Source: JAWPMV01 sp039819665
GTDB taxonomy: Bacteria > Bacteroidota > Bacteroidia > J057
Reading direction: 5' to 3'
DNA length: 64,000 nt
Assembly (NCBI GenBank): GCA_039819665.1
Contig: JBCBRM010000020.1
Coordinates: 62,001-126,000, forward strand
Position numbers and translations under genes: made by a program
Shown here: piece after piece, positions 44,476 to 53,310 of the stretch
How positions within the stretch are numbered: position 1 is the stretch's first letter
How the letters are laid out: the number at the start of each line of letters is the position of its first letter
Notes under the pieces: model-generated
Databases searched by the model: none
Seen by the model: only the letters and a program-made list of their open reading frames with translations
What the model was told of the DNA's origin: nothing

Positions 44476-44823
44476 ATGAGTTTCTCCAAAGAAGAAAACA
44501 AGTTTGATATCGTAGAACACGAAATTCTGGAAGGAGACCAGAACCTTGCCGTTGAAAAACGCCTTAATCCTGAGGCTGAGATTTATGTTCCTGTAGAGGT
44601 TACAGAAACACGCAGTAGAAGAAAAAATAAAAAGCCAAAGGTTAAAAAAGTAAGGAAGAACAAATTTGGATGGGCTTTTTTTCTTTGTTCTATGTTTATG
44701 GGGGTTGCACTCACAGCTACCTTTGAAACCCCTTTCTTTATCATGGCGGGTATGGGACTTGGATTTCTCTTTTTTGTAGACCCTATCTACAATAAGGTCA
44801 TGGAGAAAATAGATAATCTCTGA
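44476..44823 (+). CDS. small membrane protein of unknown function
   Basis: 115 residues. The ATG at 44476 is preferred because the longer frame would overlap the divergent LRR gene. The N-terminal 55 residues are charged and soluble, followed by a very basic run (RSRRKNKKPKVKKVRKNK, about 50-67) and then two closely spaced hydrophobic helices (about 69-85 and 87-105). The basic run before the first helix predicts a cytoplasmic N-terminus. I do not recognise the family. It may pair with the LRR protein across the shared promoter region, though that is only positional. Confidence 0.7.
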   Translation: MSFSKEENKFDIVEHEILEGDQNLAVEKRLNPEAEIYVPVEVTETRSRRKNKKPKVKKVRKNKFGWAFFLCSMFMGVALTATFETPFFIMAGMGLGFLFFVDPIYNKVMEKIDNL

Positions 44824-44980
44824 TCCTGATCGCAAAATCCTCACACATAATCCTATTTTTTGTATTGACTGCTCTGTAAAAGTCTGAACTTTTGTATAGC
44901 ATATGATCGAGCTTATCGAATGAAGCCTTAATATTTCGATGAAAGGCGTATATTCGCAGGTCAATTAGAATCAAGTCAAT

Positions 44981-45730
44981 ATGAAGTTACTCGAAGGAAA
45001 AATTGCACTCGTAACTGGTGCCACAAGAGGAATAGGAAGAGCCATAGCGGAAGAATTTGCTGCACAGGGCGCACAGGTAGCATTTACCTTTCGCTCCTCA
45101 GTAGAAAAAGCCCAGGCCCTCGAGGCGGAATTGAAGGCAAAAGGTGTCGAGGCAAAAGGCTATCAAGTCGATGCTGGTGATTTTGAAGGCATTCAAAAAA
45201 CACTGGACGATGTTTTGGCAACTTTTGGCCGCATAGATGTAGTGGTAAATAATGCAGGTATTACGAAAGATAACCTGCTTTTGAGAATGAATGAAGAACA
45301 ATGGAACCAGGTTATCACCACAAACCTGAATTCTGTTTTCTATACGACCAAAGCTTTGCTAAGACCTATGCTGAAGCAGCGTAGCGGTTCTTTTATAAAT
45401 ATCAGTTCTGTAGTGGGACTTACAGGAAATGCCGGACAGGCAAATTATGCTGCCTCTAAATCTGGCATGATTGGATTTACAAAATCAGTCGCCAAAGAAA
45501 TTGGTTCTCGTGGTATTCGTGCCAATGTGGTTGCTCCTGGTTTTATTGCTACAGAAATGACTGCTGAACTACCAGAAAAAGAATTGGCTAACTGGTTGGA
45601 AGGTATTCCCCTCAAAAGAGCTGGGGAGCCTAAAGATGTAGCTGATTTATGTGTGTTTCTGGCTTCTGATATGTCCTCTTATATTACCGGGCAAGTATTC
45701 AATGTCGATGGTGGTATGGTGATGATGTAG
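44981..45730 (+). CDS. fabG: 3-oxoacyl-[acyl-carrier-protein] reductase
   Basis: NADPH-dependent reductase of the fatty-acid elongation cycle, short-chain dehydrogenase family. The 249 residues carry the cofactor motif TGATRGIG (12-19), NNAG (90-93), and the catalytic serine 143, tyrosine 156 and lysine 160 (NYAASKSG). The C-terminus ends GQVFNVDGGMVM, as in FabG. It is followed at 22 bases by a VWA membrane protein gene, so the two may be co-transcribed. Confidence 0.95.
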   Translation: MKLLEGKIALVTGATRGIGRAIAEEFAAQGAQVAFTFRSSVEKAQALEAELKAKGVEAKGYQVDAGDFEGIQKTLDDVLATFGRIDVVVNNAGITKDNLLLRMNEEQWNQVITTNLNSVFYTTKALLRPMLKQRSGSFINISSVVGLTGNAGQANYAASKSGMIGFTKSVAKEIGSRGIRANVVAPGFIATEMTAELPEKELANWLEGIPLKRAGEPKDVADLCVFLASDMSSYITGQVFNVDGGMVMM

Positions 45731-45752
45731 GAAGTCTGATAAGATTTTATTC

Positions 45753-47900
45753 ATGGACATAAGCTTTAGTAATTCCCCTCTCTTTATATTCCTGATCATG
45801 GCCCTGGCAGCAGGTCTGTCTTATTTTATGTATCGGGGAACCTCGGAAATACTTTCCCGAAGGTGGAGAATATTTTTAGGGGTATTCCGCTTTGTAGCCC
45901 TCTGCCTTATGGCTATTCTGCTGCTAAAGCCTATGATGGTTATGAGAAGCTCGGTAGAGTATCCGCCTGTCATAGCTTTTGTCCAGGATAATTCTGAAAG
46001 TTTGCTAGTGCAGAAAGATTCTGCTTTTGTCAGAAATGAATATCCTGACTTATTAAAAGAGCTCGAAAGCCAATTCAGTGGAGATAATTTTGATTTCCAA
46101 ATGTTTGGTTTTGGTACTTCCCTAGAAAGTAAAGTGGAAATAGATTCCCTGAGCTTTACAAAGACGGGTACCAATATTTCGCAGGCCCTAAAGGACCTGA
46201 AAAAACTATATCAGAATCAGAATTTGCAAGCGGTTGTATTGGCATCGGATGGGATTTTGACCTCTGGGATCAACCCTCTATATGGCCTGGAAGGAAATAA
46301 GGTTCCTATCTATACGGTCCTTCTGGGAGATACCTCTGATCAAAAGGATATCATCATCAAAGAGGTACTTTTTAACGAAATCGCCTATCTGAATAATGAT
46401 ATGCCGATTCGTGTGAAAATTCAAAGCAATGGCTTTGATAGGGCTTCCTTGCAGGTGCGCTTGAGAAATCGGGATAAGGTATTGGATACGCAGAGCTTAA
46501 ATCTCAACAATTCTAAGAATCAGGGAGAAGTTACTTTTCTGGTTAAACCGGAAGAAGTAGGCTTGCAACAATTTCGGGTGGAGGTTAGCAGGCTGGAAAA
46601 TGAAATAAGCTATAGAAACAACAGCCGAAATTTCTTTGTCAACGTGCTGGAGACCCGTGTGAAAATTGCTCTCTTTGCAGGATCACCACATCCAGATCTG
46701 GGGGCTTTGCGAATTGCTTTGAAACGAGAGAAAAGTTATGAGCTGGACGAGTTTATCCTCAAGCAATCGGGGACTTATTATGTAAATCCCAATACGGTTA
46801 ATCTTGAGGACTACGACCTCTTTATTCTACATAATTGGCCAGGAAGCTCTGGAGACAAGGCCATGGTGGATAAGCTGACTGAGCAAATCAAAGAGCAGAA
46901 CAAACCTGTGATGTATTTCTCCGGGATCTTTACAGATTTAAGGAATATGCAGCCACTTTTTGAATACATGGCTATCAGCCCTAAAAGCTATAGTCCAAGG
47001 GCAGAGGAGGTAATTCCTGATTTCAAAAAGAAGTACAGCAATCATTCTACCTTTACTTTCGCAGACAATTGGTTACAATGGGCCAATAGTGTACCTCCGG
47101 TATATCGTAACAATTCAGCCTGGGAAGCTAAGAAGACAGCAGAGGTATATGCTACAGCTAAGATCAAAAATGTCCAACTGGATTATCCCGTTTATGCCCT
47201 GCAAAATCACCTGGGTAGGAAAAATATGGTCTTTCTGGGAGAAAACTTCTGGAGGATGCGTGCCCATAGCTATACCGAATCAGGAGATTTCGAGCAATTT
47301 GATGCCTGGTTGTTCAATAATATCAAATGGCTGATTGTATCTGATGATAAACGCAAATTTAAAGTAACTCCTTCAAAGCGGATTTTTACTGGATCGGATC
47401 CCATTCTTTTTAGTGGGCAGGCCTATGATGACAGTTACAATCCCTTACCTAAAGTCGCTATAAAATTGAGCATTAAGTCTCCGGATGGTAGTTCGACGGA
47501 TTATTTTCTCAATGAAACACAAGATGCTCAATACTTCATCGAAATTCCTAAGTTGGAAGAAGGTACCTATTCTTATACTGCTGAGGGGCGTAAAGATAAT
47601 GCCATGATTGGTACAGATCGGGGACAGTTTTCTGTAGGCCGATCCAATATTGAGCACTTTCAATTACAAGCGGATAAGGATTTGATGGAACAAATATCCC
47701 TGCGGACGGACGGAGAATTTCTTCTTGCCAGAGATTTAGGGCAACTTTCCTCAAAGCTAAAGTCCCTGCCAGGAATGAAACCTCAGTTAGATACCCGTAG
47801 GAGCCGAACTCCTTTTCACAATTTTCCCTGGATTTTGGGCATTTTATTATCTCTGCTTTCAGTAGAGTGGGTAGTGCGTAAGCTCAATAGTTTGCTATAG
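45753..47900 (+). CDS. membrane-anchored von Willebrand factor A-like protein
   Basis: 715 residues. Two N-terminal transmembrane helices (about 9-27 and 40-60) are followed by a large extracytoplasmic part and a single C-terminal helix near 690-708. The VWA-like domain starts at about 72 with a MIDAS motif DNSES (79-83), and continues with VVLASDGILTSGINP. A second alpha/beta region with glutamine-amidotransferase-like strands follows at about 305-400 (KIALFAGSPHPDLGALRIAL, DLFILHNWPG). The layout is common among Bacteroidota proteins near BatA/BatB-like genes, but no MoxR ATPase or BatA is present here. The role is unknown; metal-dependent protein binding at the envelope is likely. Confidence 0.8.
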   Translation: MDISFSNSPLFIFLIMALAAGLSYFMYRGTSEILSRRWRIFLGVFRFVALCLMAILLLKPMMVMRSSVEYPPVIAFVQDNSESLLVQKDSAFVRNEYPDLLKELESQFSGDNFDFQMFGFGTSLESKVEIDSLSFTKTGTNISQALKDLKKLYQNQNLQAVVLASDGILTSGINPLYGLEGNKVPIYTVLLGDTSDQKDIIIKEVLFNEIAYLNNDMPIRVKIQSNGFDRASLQVRLRNRDKVLDTQSLNLNNSKNQGEVTFLVKPEEVGLQQFRVEVSRLENEISYRNNSRNFFVNVLETRVKIALFAGSPHPDLGALRIALKREKSYELDEFILKQSGTYYVNPNTVNLEDYDLFILHNWPGSSGDKAMVDKLTEQIKEQNKPVMYFSGIFTDLRNMQPLFEYMAISPKSYSPRAEEVIPDFKKKYSNHSTFTFADNWLQWANSVPPVYRNNSAWEAKKTAEVYATAKIKNVQLDYPVYALQNHLGRKNMVFLGENFWRMRAHSYTESGDFEQFDAWLFNNIKWLIVSDDKRKFKVTPSKRIFTGSDPILFSGQAYDDSYNPLPKVAIKLSIKSPDGSSTDYFLNETQDAQYFIEIPKLEEGTYSYTAEGRKDNAMIGTDRGQFSVGRSNIEHFQLQADKDLMEQISLRTDGEFLLARDLGQLSSKLKSLPGMKPQLDTRRSRTPFHNFPWILGILLSLLSVEWVVRKLNSLL

Positions 47901-47951
47901 CAACATTCCCAGCCTTTCCTAACAGAGGTAATATTACTCCCGTTTTCCCAA

Positions 47952-47981
47952 TTGTTTTGGGTGTTGATAATATTATGTTTG
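47952..47981 (+). promoter_or_regulatory. Bacteroidota-type promoter of the hybrid histidine kinase gene
   Basis: TTG (47952-47954) and TATGTTTG (47974-47981) are separated by 19 bases, matching the Bacteroidota -33/-7 consensus. Transcription would begin about 20-25 bases before the ATG at 48010. Confidence 0.6.
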
Positions 47982-48009
47982 GGTAGTAATCCAATCATTG
48001 AATCAAGTA

Positions 48010-50592
48010 ATGGGTCTTTTGCAAGCAGGGTACCAAAGTATAGTTAGACGAGGAATTGACCTTAGTCTTGATGCCATGCGGAGTGTGAGTAAGATCACCA
48101 ATACAGTATTGCTGTACATATTGGTTGGTGGGCTAGCTACTTTTTGCATTTCATGGAAGACCCAGATGTTTTTACTGAGTATCAAATTGGTCACTCTGGG
48201 ATTATTCGCACTTTCATTTTTCCTGATTTACCTTCGAAAATTTGGCTTGCTGGATGTAGTGCGCTTTAGTGCGTTGGGAGGGCTAAATATTGCCCTGTAC
48301 ATCGTTTGCATCTTTTTTGAAGATAGAGGAGGCTTACAAAACGGCTTTTACATATTTGCCTTACTTCCCTTTCTGATCTTTTCACATGCAGAAGTTATAA
48401 AAAGAGCTATATCCATCACATTCGCAGTTATGATGTATGGTTTTGTTCTGTTCAACATCTTTCCCTTTGTGCCGGAAAGCATGGGAACTCCTCAGGATGT
48501 TTTCCTTTTTAATACGCTTTTAAATGTTTTCGTATTTATCAGCCTGGTTGCGATCATTCAACACTACTATGAGAGCAAACAAATGAACACCAACAGGATA
48601 AAGGCGGATCAGTACATTTTAAAGGAGGCACAGGGAATAGCTAATCTTGGCAACTGGAGTTGGGATCCTTCCAGCAATTATTGGGAATGGTCCAATGCGG
48701 TATTTGATATCCTGGGTTTGGAACATGATATCAATTTAACCATAGGAGATTTTTATGGCTTGATCCACCCTGTGGACAGGCTCAAAGTACAGAATACCTT
48801 AAGGAATGTAATAGAGGAAACAGAGCAGGTACGTCTGGAGTTCAAAATATTTACAGCTGAGCAAGAGGAAAGGGATTTGTCTATGATTTTTAAGCCCATC
48901 ACGAATGAACGGGGAAAGCTGATTTGTGTGAGGGGTATCATGCAGGATATTAGTATTCAAAAAGAAATAGAGGAAAATTTGATTAAGGCTAAAGATGCCG
49001 CAGAGGCAGCAACCAGAGCAAAATCAGAGTTCCTCTCTACCATGAGCCATGAGATCAGGACTCCACTAAATGCAGTGATAGGTATGGCTGGCCTTCTTGC
49101 TGAAACTCACTTGAATGATACACAGGAAGACTATTTAAATACCATAAAGATTGGAGGAAATAATCTTCTTTCAGTCATTAACGATATCCTTGACTATTCT
49201 AAGATCGAATCCGGCAATATGGAGCTGGAGTTTATCGATTTTAATTTTAGTGATCCCATTGATAACGCACTTGATTTGCTAGGTTCTAAGGCAAGAGAGA
49301 AAGGCCTAGAATTATTAGCAATGTTTGGAAGTGATATCCCTACATTCATCAAAGGGGATATAGTCCGAATTCAGCAAATACTCGTAAATCTTATCAATAA
49401 TGCGATCAAGTTCACAGAAAAAGGGGAAATACTGGTACGTGTAGAGAGCAAAGGGAAATGGGAAGAAGGACATATTCTACAATTTTCTGTGAAAGACACG
49501 GGGGTAGGAATTCCTGAAAATAAAATCCATCGTTTATTCCGATCCTTTTCACAAGTTGACGCCTCAACCAATAGAAAATATGGCGGTTCTGGTTTGGGAT
49601 TGGCTATCTGTAAACGTTTGGTAGAATTAATGCAGGGAGAAATATGGGTGGAAAGTGTGGAAGGAGAGGGGACGGAGTTCTTTTTCAACATCAGAACCTA
49701 CACAAGCGAAAAGAAAGAAGAAAAAAAGGACGGGCTTCCCACTAATAATAAAGGTGCAAGGCAGATCGAAATTCTTTTGGTTGATGATAATACTACGAAC
49801 CTTAGAATACTGGAAACACACTGTAGAGCTCTTGGGGTTCATCCTATTTCCTGTACAAGTGCAGAAGAGGCCTGGGAGCATTTAGAGACAGCTCATGAGG
49901 TAAAACTTGTAATTACGGATTTGCATATGCCAGGGATGAATGGGATCGATCTGGCTGTCAAAAGCCGGAATGAATTGAAGGAACAGGGGCCTCCCTTTAT
50001 CCTGCTTAGTTCAGTAGCACAGTTACCTCCTGAGGCTAAGAATGGATTATTTAAGGCCCTATTAACCAAGCCCTGTAGAAAGACCCAACTAGAAAAGGTG
50101 ATTAAAGAGTGCCTTTCCAATAAGGCTCCGGAAAGGAAGGAAAAAACGAGAGAGAAATCAGATATTCTGCTTGATCTTGCCCGGCCGATAGAAATTCTGA
50201 TTGCAGAAGATAACTCCATTAATCAGAAAGTCATAAGGAAAATAATGGGAAAGTTGGGGCTAAATGCAGATATTGCCGCAAATGGGCTTGAAGTTCTTCA
50301 AGCTATACGCGAAAAAAGCTACGACCTTATCCTAATGGATATGCAAATGCCCGAGATGGATGGTCTGCAAGCGACGCGTGAAGTAAGGAAAATCGATAGC
50401 AGCGTATTGGCACAGCAACCTCTTATTATTGCCCTTACAGCTAATGCTATGGAGTCTGAGAAAAGGGACTGTTTTGACGCAGGAATGGACGATTTTTTGG
50501 CAAAGCCTGTTCGCTGGGAGCTGCTGGCGCAAACCCTTGAAAAGTGGTTTGGAAAGGATGCTAAACTATTGACTATGTCAAAGCAAGAGTAA
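48010..50592 (+). CDS. membrane hybrid histidine kinase with PAS and two receiver domains
   Basis: 860 residues from ATG 48010; a TTG 12 bases upstream is also possible. The N-terminal 190 residues hold five to six transmembrane helices. A PAS domain follows (about 205-320), then HisKA with the phospho-accepting histidine at 347 (MSHEIRTPL) and an HATPase domain with N, G1 and G2 boxes (NLINNAIKF, DTGVGIP, GGSGLGLAI). Two receiver domains come last, with aspartates at about 637 (ITDLHMPGMNG) and 777 (LMDMQMPEMDG). There is no output domain and no Hpt domain, so the phosphate must pass to a separate partner. The signal is unknown; seven-helix-like N-termini of this kind usually sense membrane or small-molecule cues. 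The next gene downstream encodes a protein with DNA-binding-like motifs. Confidence 0.92.
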   Translation: MGLLQAGYQSIVRRGIDLSLDAMRSVSKITNTVLLYILVGGLATFCISWKTQMFLLSIKLVTLGLFALSFFLIYLRKFGLLDVVRFSALGGLNIALYIVCIFFEDRGGLQNGFYIFALLPFLIFSHAEVIKRAISITFAVMMYGFVLFNIFPFVPESMGTPQDVFLFNTLLNVFVFISLVAIIQHYYESKQMNTNRIKADQYILKEAQGIANLGNWSWDPSSNYWEWSNAVFDILGLEHDINLTIGDFYGLIHPVDRLKVQNTLRNVIEETEQVRLEFKIFTAEQEERDLSMIFKPITNERGKLICVRGIMQDISIQKEIEENLIKAKDAAEAATRAKSEFLSTMSHEIRTPLNAVIGMAGLLAETHLNDTQEDYLNTIKIGGNNLLSVINDILDYSKIESGNMELEFIDFNFSDPIDNALDLLGSKAREKGLELLAMFGSDIPTFIKGDIVRIQQILVNLINNAIKFTEKGEILVRVESKGKWEEGHILQFSVKDTGVGIPENKIHRLFRSFSQVDASTNRKYGGSGLGLAICKRLVELMQGEIWVESVEGEGTEFFFNIRTYTSEKKEEKKDGLPTNNKGARQIEILLVDDNTTNLRILETHCRALGVHPISCTSAEEAWEHLETAHEVKLVITDLHMPGMNGIDLAVKSRNELKEQGPPFILLSSVAQLPPEAKNGLFKALLTKPCRKTQLEKVIKECLSNKAPERKEKTREKSDILLDLARPIEILIAEDNSINQKVIRKIMGKLGLNADIAANGLEVLQAIREKSYDLILMDMQMPEMDGLQATREVRKIDSSVLAQQPLIIALTANAMESEKRDCFDAGMDDFLAKPVRWELLAQTLEKWFGKDAKLLTMSKQE

Positions 50593-51129
50593 TAGAGCTT
50601 TTTATCTAGCGCATTTATCCTTAAATTGTTCACTATAAACAATTAGATCTTTTCTGCAGTTATTTAGGGTATTAAGCCCGAAATTTGTCATGTATTCATC
50701 CGAGCAAAGCCTGAATTGTTTAATCTCTAGTAAATTCAGTCTAAAATTAACAATTATTAGTTTGGATATGTGTCCTAAATCTACGTAATTGCCGAGCCAA
50801 AAATTTATATTTATTTCATTTTTGAGAGATTTTCAAACAATAGATTATTGGAGTAATTTTTGCTAAAATAAAGTCCTTCGGACAGCGGCCACTATTTTAG
50901 TATTATACTCAACTTGACTAATACAAATTCGAAAGCAAAGACAATAGAGAGCACAATATCTGCCGCATTAACTCAGGGAAATTCTAAATAAGCACAGTTA
51001 TGAGTCACAACGTGAACATGTACCCGTGTACCACAGATTAGCGTGGCATGGAACCGTAATTCAGGAATAAGAATGCGTTTGTTTATTATCGTTAACTATT
51101 AAGAAAGAATAGAATAGAAATAAGGAATC
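50593..51129. other. long AT-rich leader region upstream of the helical-repeat regulator-like gene
   Basis: 537 bases without a credible gene. A stem-loop lies at 50863-50900, and a run of shorter self-complementary phrases occurs at 51005-51060 (for example CCAC...GTGG). It may be a structured leader or hold a small RNA. No riboswitch class was recognised. Confidence 0.45.
50863..50900 (+). ncRNA. candidate structured leader element
   Basis: CTAAAATA (50863-50870) pairs with TATTTTAG (50893-50900), and inside it GTCC TTC GGAC forms a second tight hairpin (50873-50883). No T run follows directly, so it is less like a terminator than a leader structure. This is based on base pairing alone. 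Confidence 0.3.
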
Positions 51130-53265
51130 ATGTACGAAAATGCTTTTCCCTACCAGTTTCTCCTCGATTTGAACAGTTTGTCACGAGGGCAAACCCTACC
51201 CAATGCGTTAAAAGAGCTATTAAAGCAACTTGACATTAAAGATTGTCGCAAGCTCGAAGAAGCTTTGGCACTGGATCTTCAAAATGCCCCTTTAGGCAAC
51301 CAGAAGGATCAGGATTATTATATGTTTATTGCTAAACAAGCACTTTTATACAGTTTTTATCGCCGAGATACGGAGGGATTTAAATTTGTCATGGACATCG
51401 TGCGCCATCGTAGCAATTCACTTAAGAATGTTCAGCATGCGAGCATGAACCATGAAGGCTGGGAAGCCTATTTGGATTTGATCATGATCTCATTTGATCG
51501 TCAGATTCGAAAAACTTCTATAGATAATTTTGAAAAACACATCAGCGCCATCGAATGGCAAAAAATAGATGAAGCACTGATCTCGGATGTATCTTCTTTG
51601 ATCGGTTATGTATATCTGAATGAAAATAACAAAGATCAGGTAAATAAGAGTAAAATTTGGCTGGATAAAGCACTTAGAGAAAGCAATCCCGAGCACAAAC
51701 TTTCCGTTTATTTTTTCTTGATCGCATTTCATATCCAGCAGGAAGGGACTGATATTCCTCAAAAACTTCAGGATCTTATTCATGAACTCCCAGAAATAAG
51801 GGATAGTATGGATACCCCTATTGGTCAGAAGATATATGATTACGCTATTTATGAATTGGAGACCAGTGTAGTAAATGGAACATTCTCCAAAAACTATGAT
51901 AGTAAACAATTGATGCTTGAAGACCGTCAGCAAAGGTTGAGAGAAGTAGAATCTCAATTTCACCAGGTTCGAGAAAATCTTCCCTCTTTTACCCAGGCCA
52001 GAATCCTGAGTTTTGTTGGAAGTCTTTACCGTCAGCTTTACGGCATGACTAATGATAATTTGGAGCAAGCGAGCTTCTCCAAACATGCAGTTGAAAAAAT
52101 TGAGAAAGCCATAGAAATTTCTGAGGAAAGAAAGGATGAGAATGCAGCCATGAAGTATAAGCTACAAAAATCTGTAGCTATGTATGAAACTGGTCGAAAC
52201 CTCACAGAAAAAGACCTTAAGGAAACAGTCCAGTTTTACCGTAGAAATCAGGATTATCCTCTCTACATTGAAGCTGCTAAAAGCTATGTAGATCATGTTC
52301 GTTTGAATGGTAATCCTCAAAAATCCTACGATTTAATCTCCAATATTCTCAAACAAGGCAGCAAAAAGATAGAAGAAGGAGGAGCAAACCTGATTATCTC
52401 CGGATTGAAATTAGCAAATCAGGTATTCTTGATTGAGGCAAAAGAACCCGGTGTCTCCTGGATGGTTGAAATTCTGGATGAATTTTTTGACAAGGTGGCC
52501 GAGATTATTGACAGCATTGAAGAAAATCTGGAATTCTACAGTAAATCTCAGATCGATGAACTCCTTTCCATCTATACAGACTTGGAACCTGCCTCTCACT
52601 TTAGCATCAGAGCCTACTTCAAATATCAGCTTTATGAATTAAAATCTTTGAGAGTTACTGCCCTGGTAAATAAAGATGCAATTGCCCTAAGGTTGAGTGA
52701 GCAATTACTGAAAACCTTCCAAAATAAGGACAATCCTTTGAGCTTTATTCAAGGGGATTGGAAAGAAGGTGAATTCAAAGATGTACCCAATTCCGTTCGA
52801 AATAAGACTATCAATAAATGTATAAATATCAGCAAAGGCGATCTTCCTTTAGCTGCTGAACATCTGAATTTCTCTTACAGAAACCTCAGGTCCTACATCA
52901 CTTTCAAAGAAGTAAATCGTCTTGGATTCTTCCTTAGTATGCAATTGACTAATAACAAGCAATTGGAGCAGGGGATCAGGTATATGTTCTATGATCTCTA
53001 CAAAGCGGGAACTATTTTTGAAGTTGTGTTTGATATGCCAAAGTTCCTCGTAGAAAATGCGCAGGATGGATTTTTTGCACAAGACCTGGAGCAAAAACTC
53101 AACATCAAAGGTACCACTGCGAAGAAGTATATCAAGATCATGATTGAGAAAGGAATTATCCGTCAGGACAAAGCAACAGGTCGTAAACATTTCTATCGAC
53201 TGATCAGAGAGAATGTAATGAACAGACTCGGAAAAGAACAGGCGATGATGATTAGAAGTGTTTAA
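51130..53265 (+). CDS. helical-repeat protein with Fis-like and winged-helix-like C-terminal motifs
   Basis: 711 residues, all predicted helical and with no signal peptide. Residues about 1-560 look like a TPR-type alpha-solenoid (for example WLDKALRESNPEHKLSVYFF). At about 567-590 the sequence GDLPLAAEHLNFSYRNLRSYI follows the Fis-type helix-turn-helix pattern (GxxxxAAxxLxxSxxxLxxxI), seen in pieces as GDLPLAAEHL and FSYRNLRSYI. At about 646-692 a second motif resembles a winged helix (LEQKLNIKGTTAKKYIKIMIEKGI, then a wing with DKATGRKHFY). I recognise no named family. It may be a transcription factor whose solenoid senses a protein or peptide. It stands behind a 537-base leader and is followed by a terminator. 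The kinase upstream could be functionally linked, on position only. Confidence 0.72.
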   Translation: MYENAFPYQFLLDLNSLSRGQTLPNALKELLKQLDIKDCRKLEEALALDLQNAPLGNQKDQDYYMFIAKQALLYSFYRRDTEGFKFVMDIVRHRSNSLKNVQHASMNHEGWEAYLDLIMISFDRQIRKTSIDNFEKHISAIEWQKIDEALISDVSSLIGYVYLNENNKDQVNKSKIWLDKALRESNPEHKLSVYFFLIAFHIQQEGTDIPQKLQDLIHELPEIRDSMDTPIGQKIYDYAIYELETSVVNGTFSKNYDSKQLMLEDRQQRLREVESQFHQVRENLPSFTQARILSFVGSLYRQLYGMTNDNLEQASFSKHAVEKIEKAIEISEERKDENAAMKYKLQKSVAMYETGRNLTEKDLKETVQFYRRNQDYPLYIEAAKSYVDHVRLNGNPQKSYDLISNILKQGSKKIEEGGANLIISGLKLANQVFLIEAKEPGVSWMVEILDEFFDKVAEIIDSIEENLEFYSKSQIDELLSIYTDLEPASHFSIRAYFKYQLYELKSLRVTALVNKDAIALRLSEQLLKTFQNKDNPLSFIQGDWKEGEFKDVPNSVRNKTINKCINISKGDLPLAAEHLNFSYRNLRSYITFKEVNRLGFFLSMQLTNNKQLEQGIRYMFYDLYKAGTIFEVVFDMPKFLVENAQDGFFAQDLEQKLNIKGTTAKKYIKIMIEKGIIRQDKATGRKHFYRLIRENVMNRLGKEQAMMIRSV

Positions 53266-53285
53266 TAAGCCTACAAAATAAAGAG

Positions 53286-53306
53286 AGCCCGGCCTTTGGC
53301 TGGGCT
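53286..53306 (+). terminator. intrinsic terminator of the helical-repeat gene
   Basis: AGCCCGGCC pairs with GGCTGGGCT (one G-U) around TTT and runs into TTTTTTT. It also faces the 3' end of the convergent PLP-enzyme gene, 4 bases from its stop. Confidence 0.88.
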
Positions 53307-53310
53307 TTTT

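Noticed and set aside
45753..47900. Bat aerotolerance operon
   Set aside because: The VWA protein resembles Bat-type neighbours, but no MoxR ATPase, BatA or BatD gene is adjacent.
51490..52086. 198-codon antisense frame in the helical-repeat gene
   Set aside because: It has no recognisable motif, and its existence follows from the AT-rich codon pattern of the plus-strand gene.
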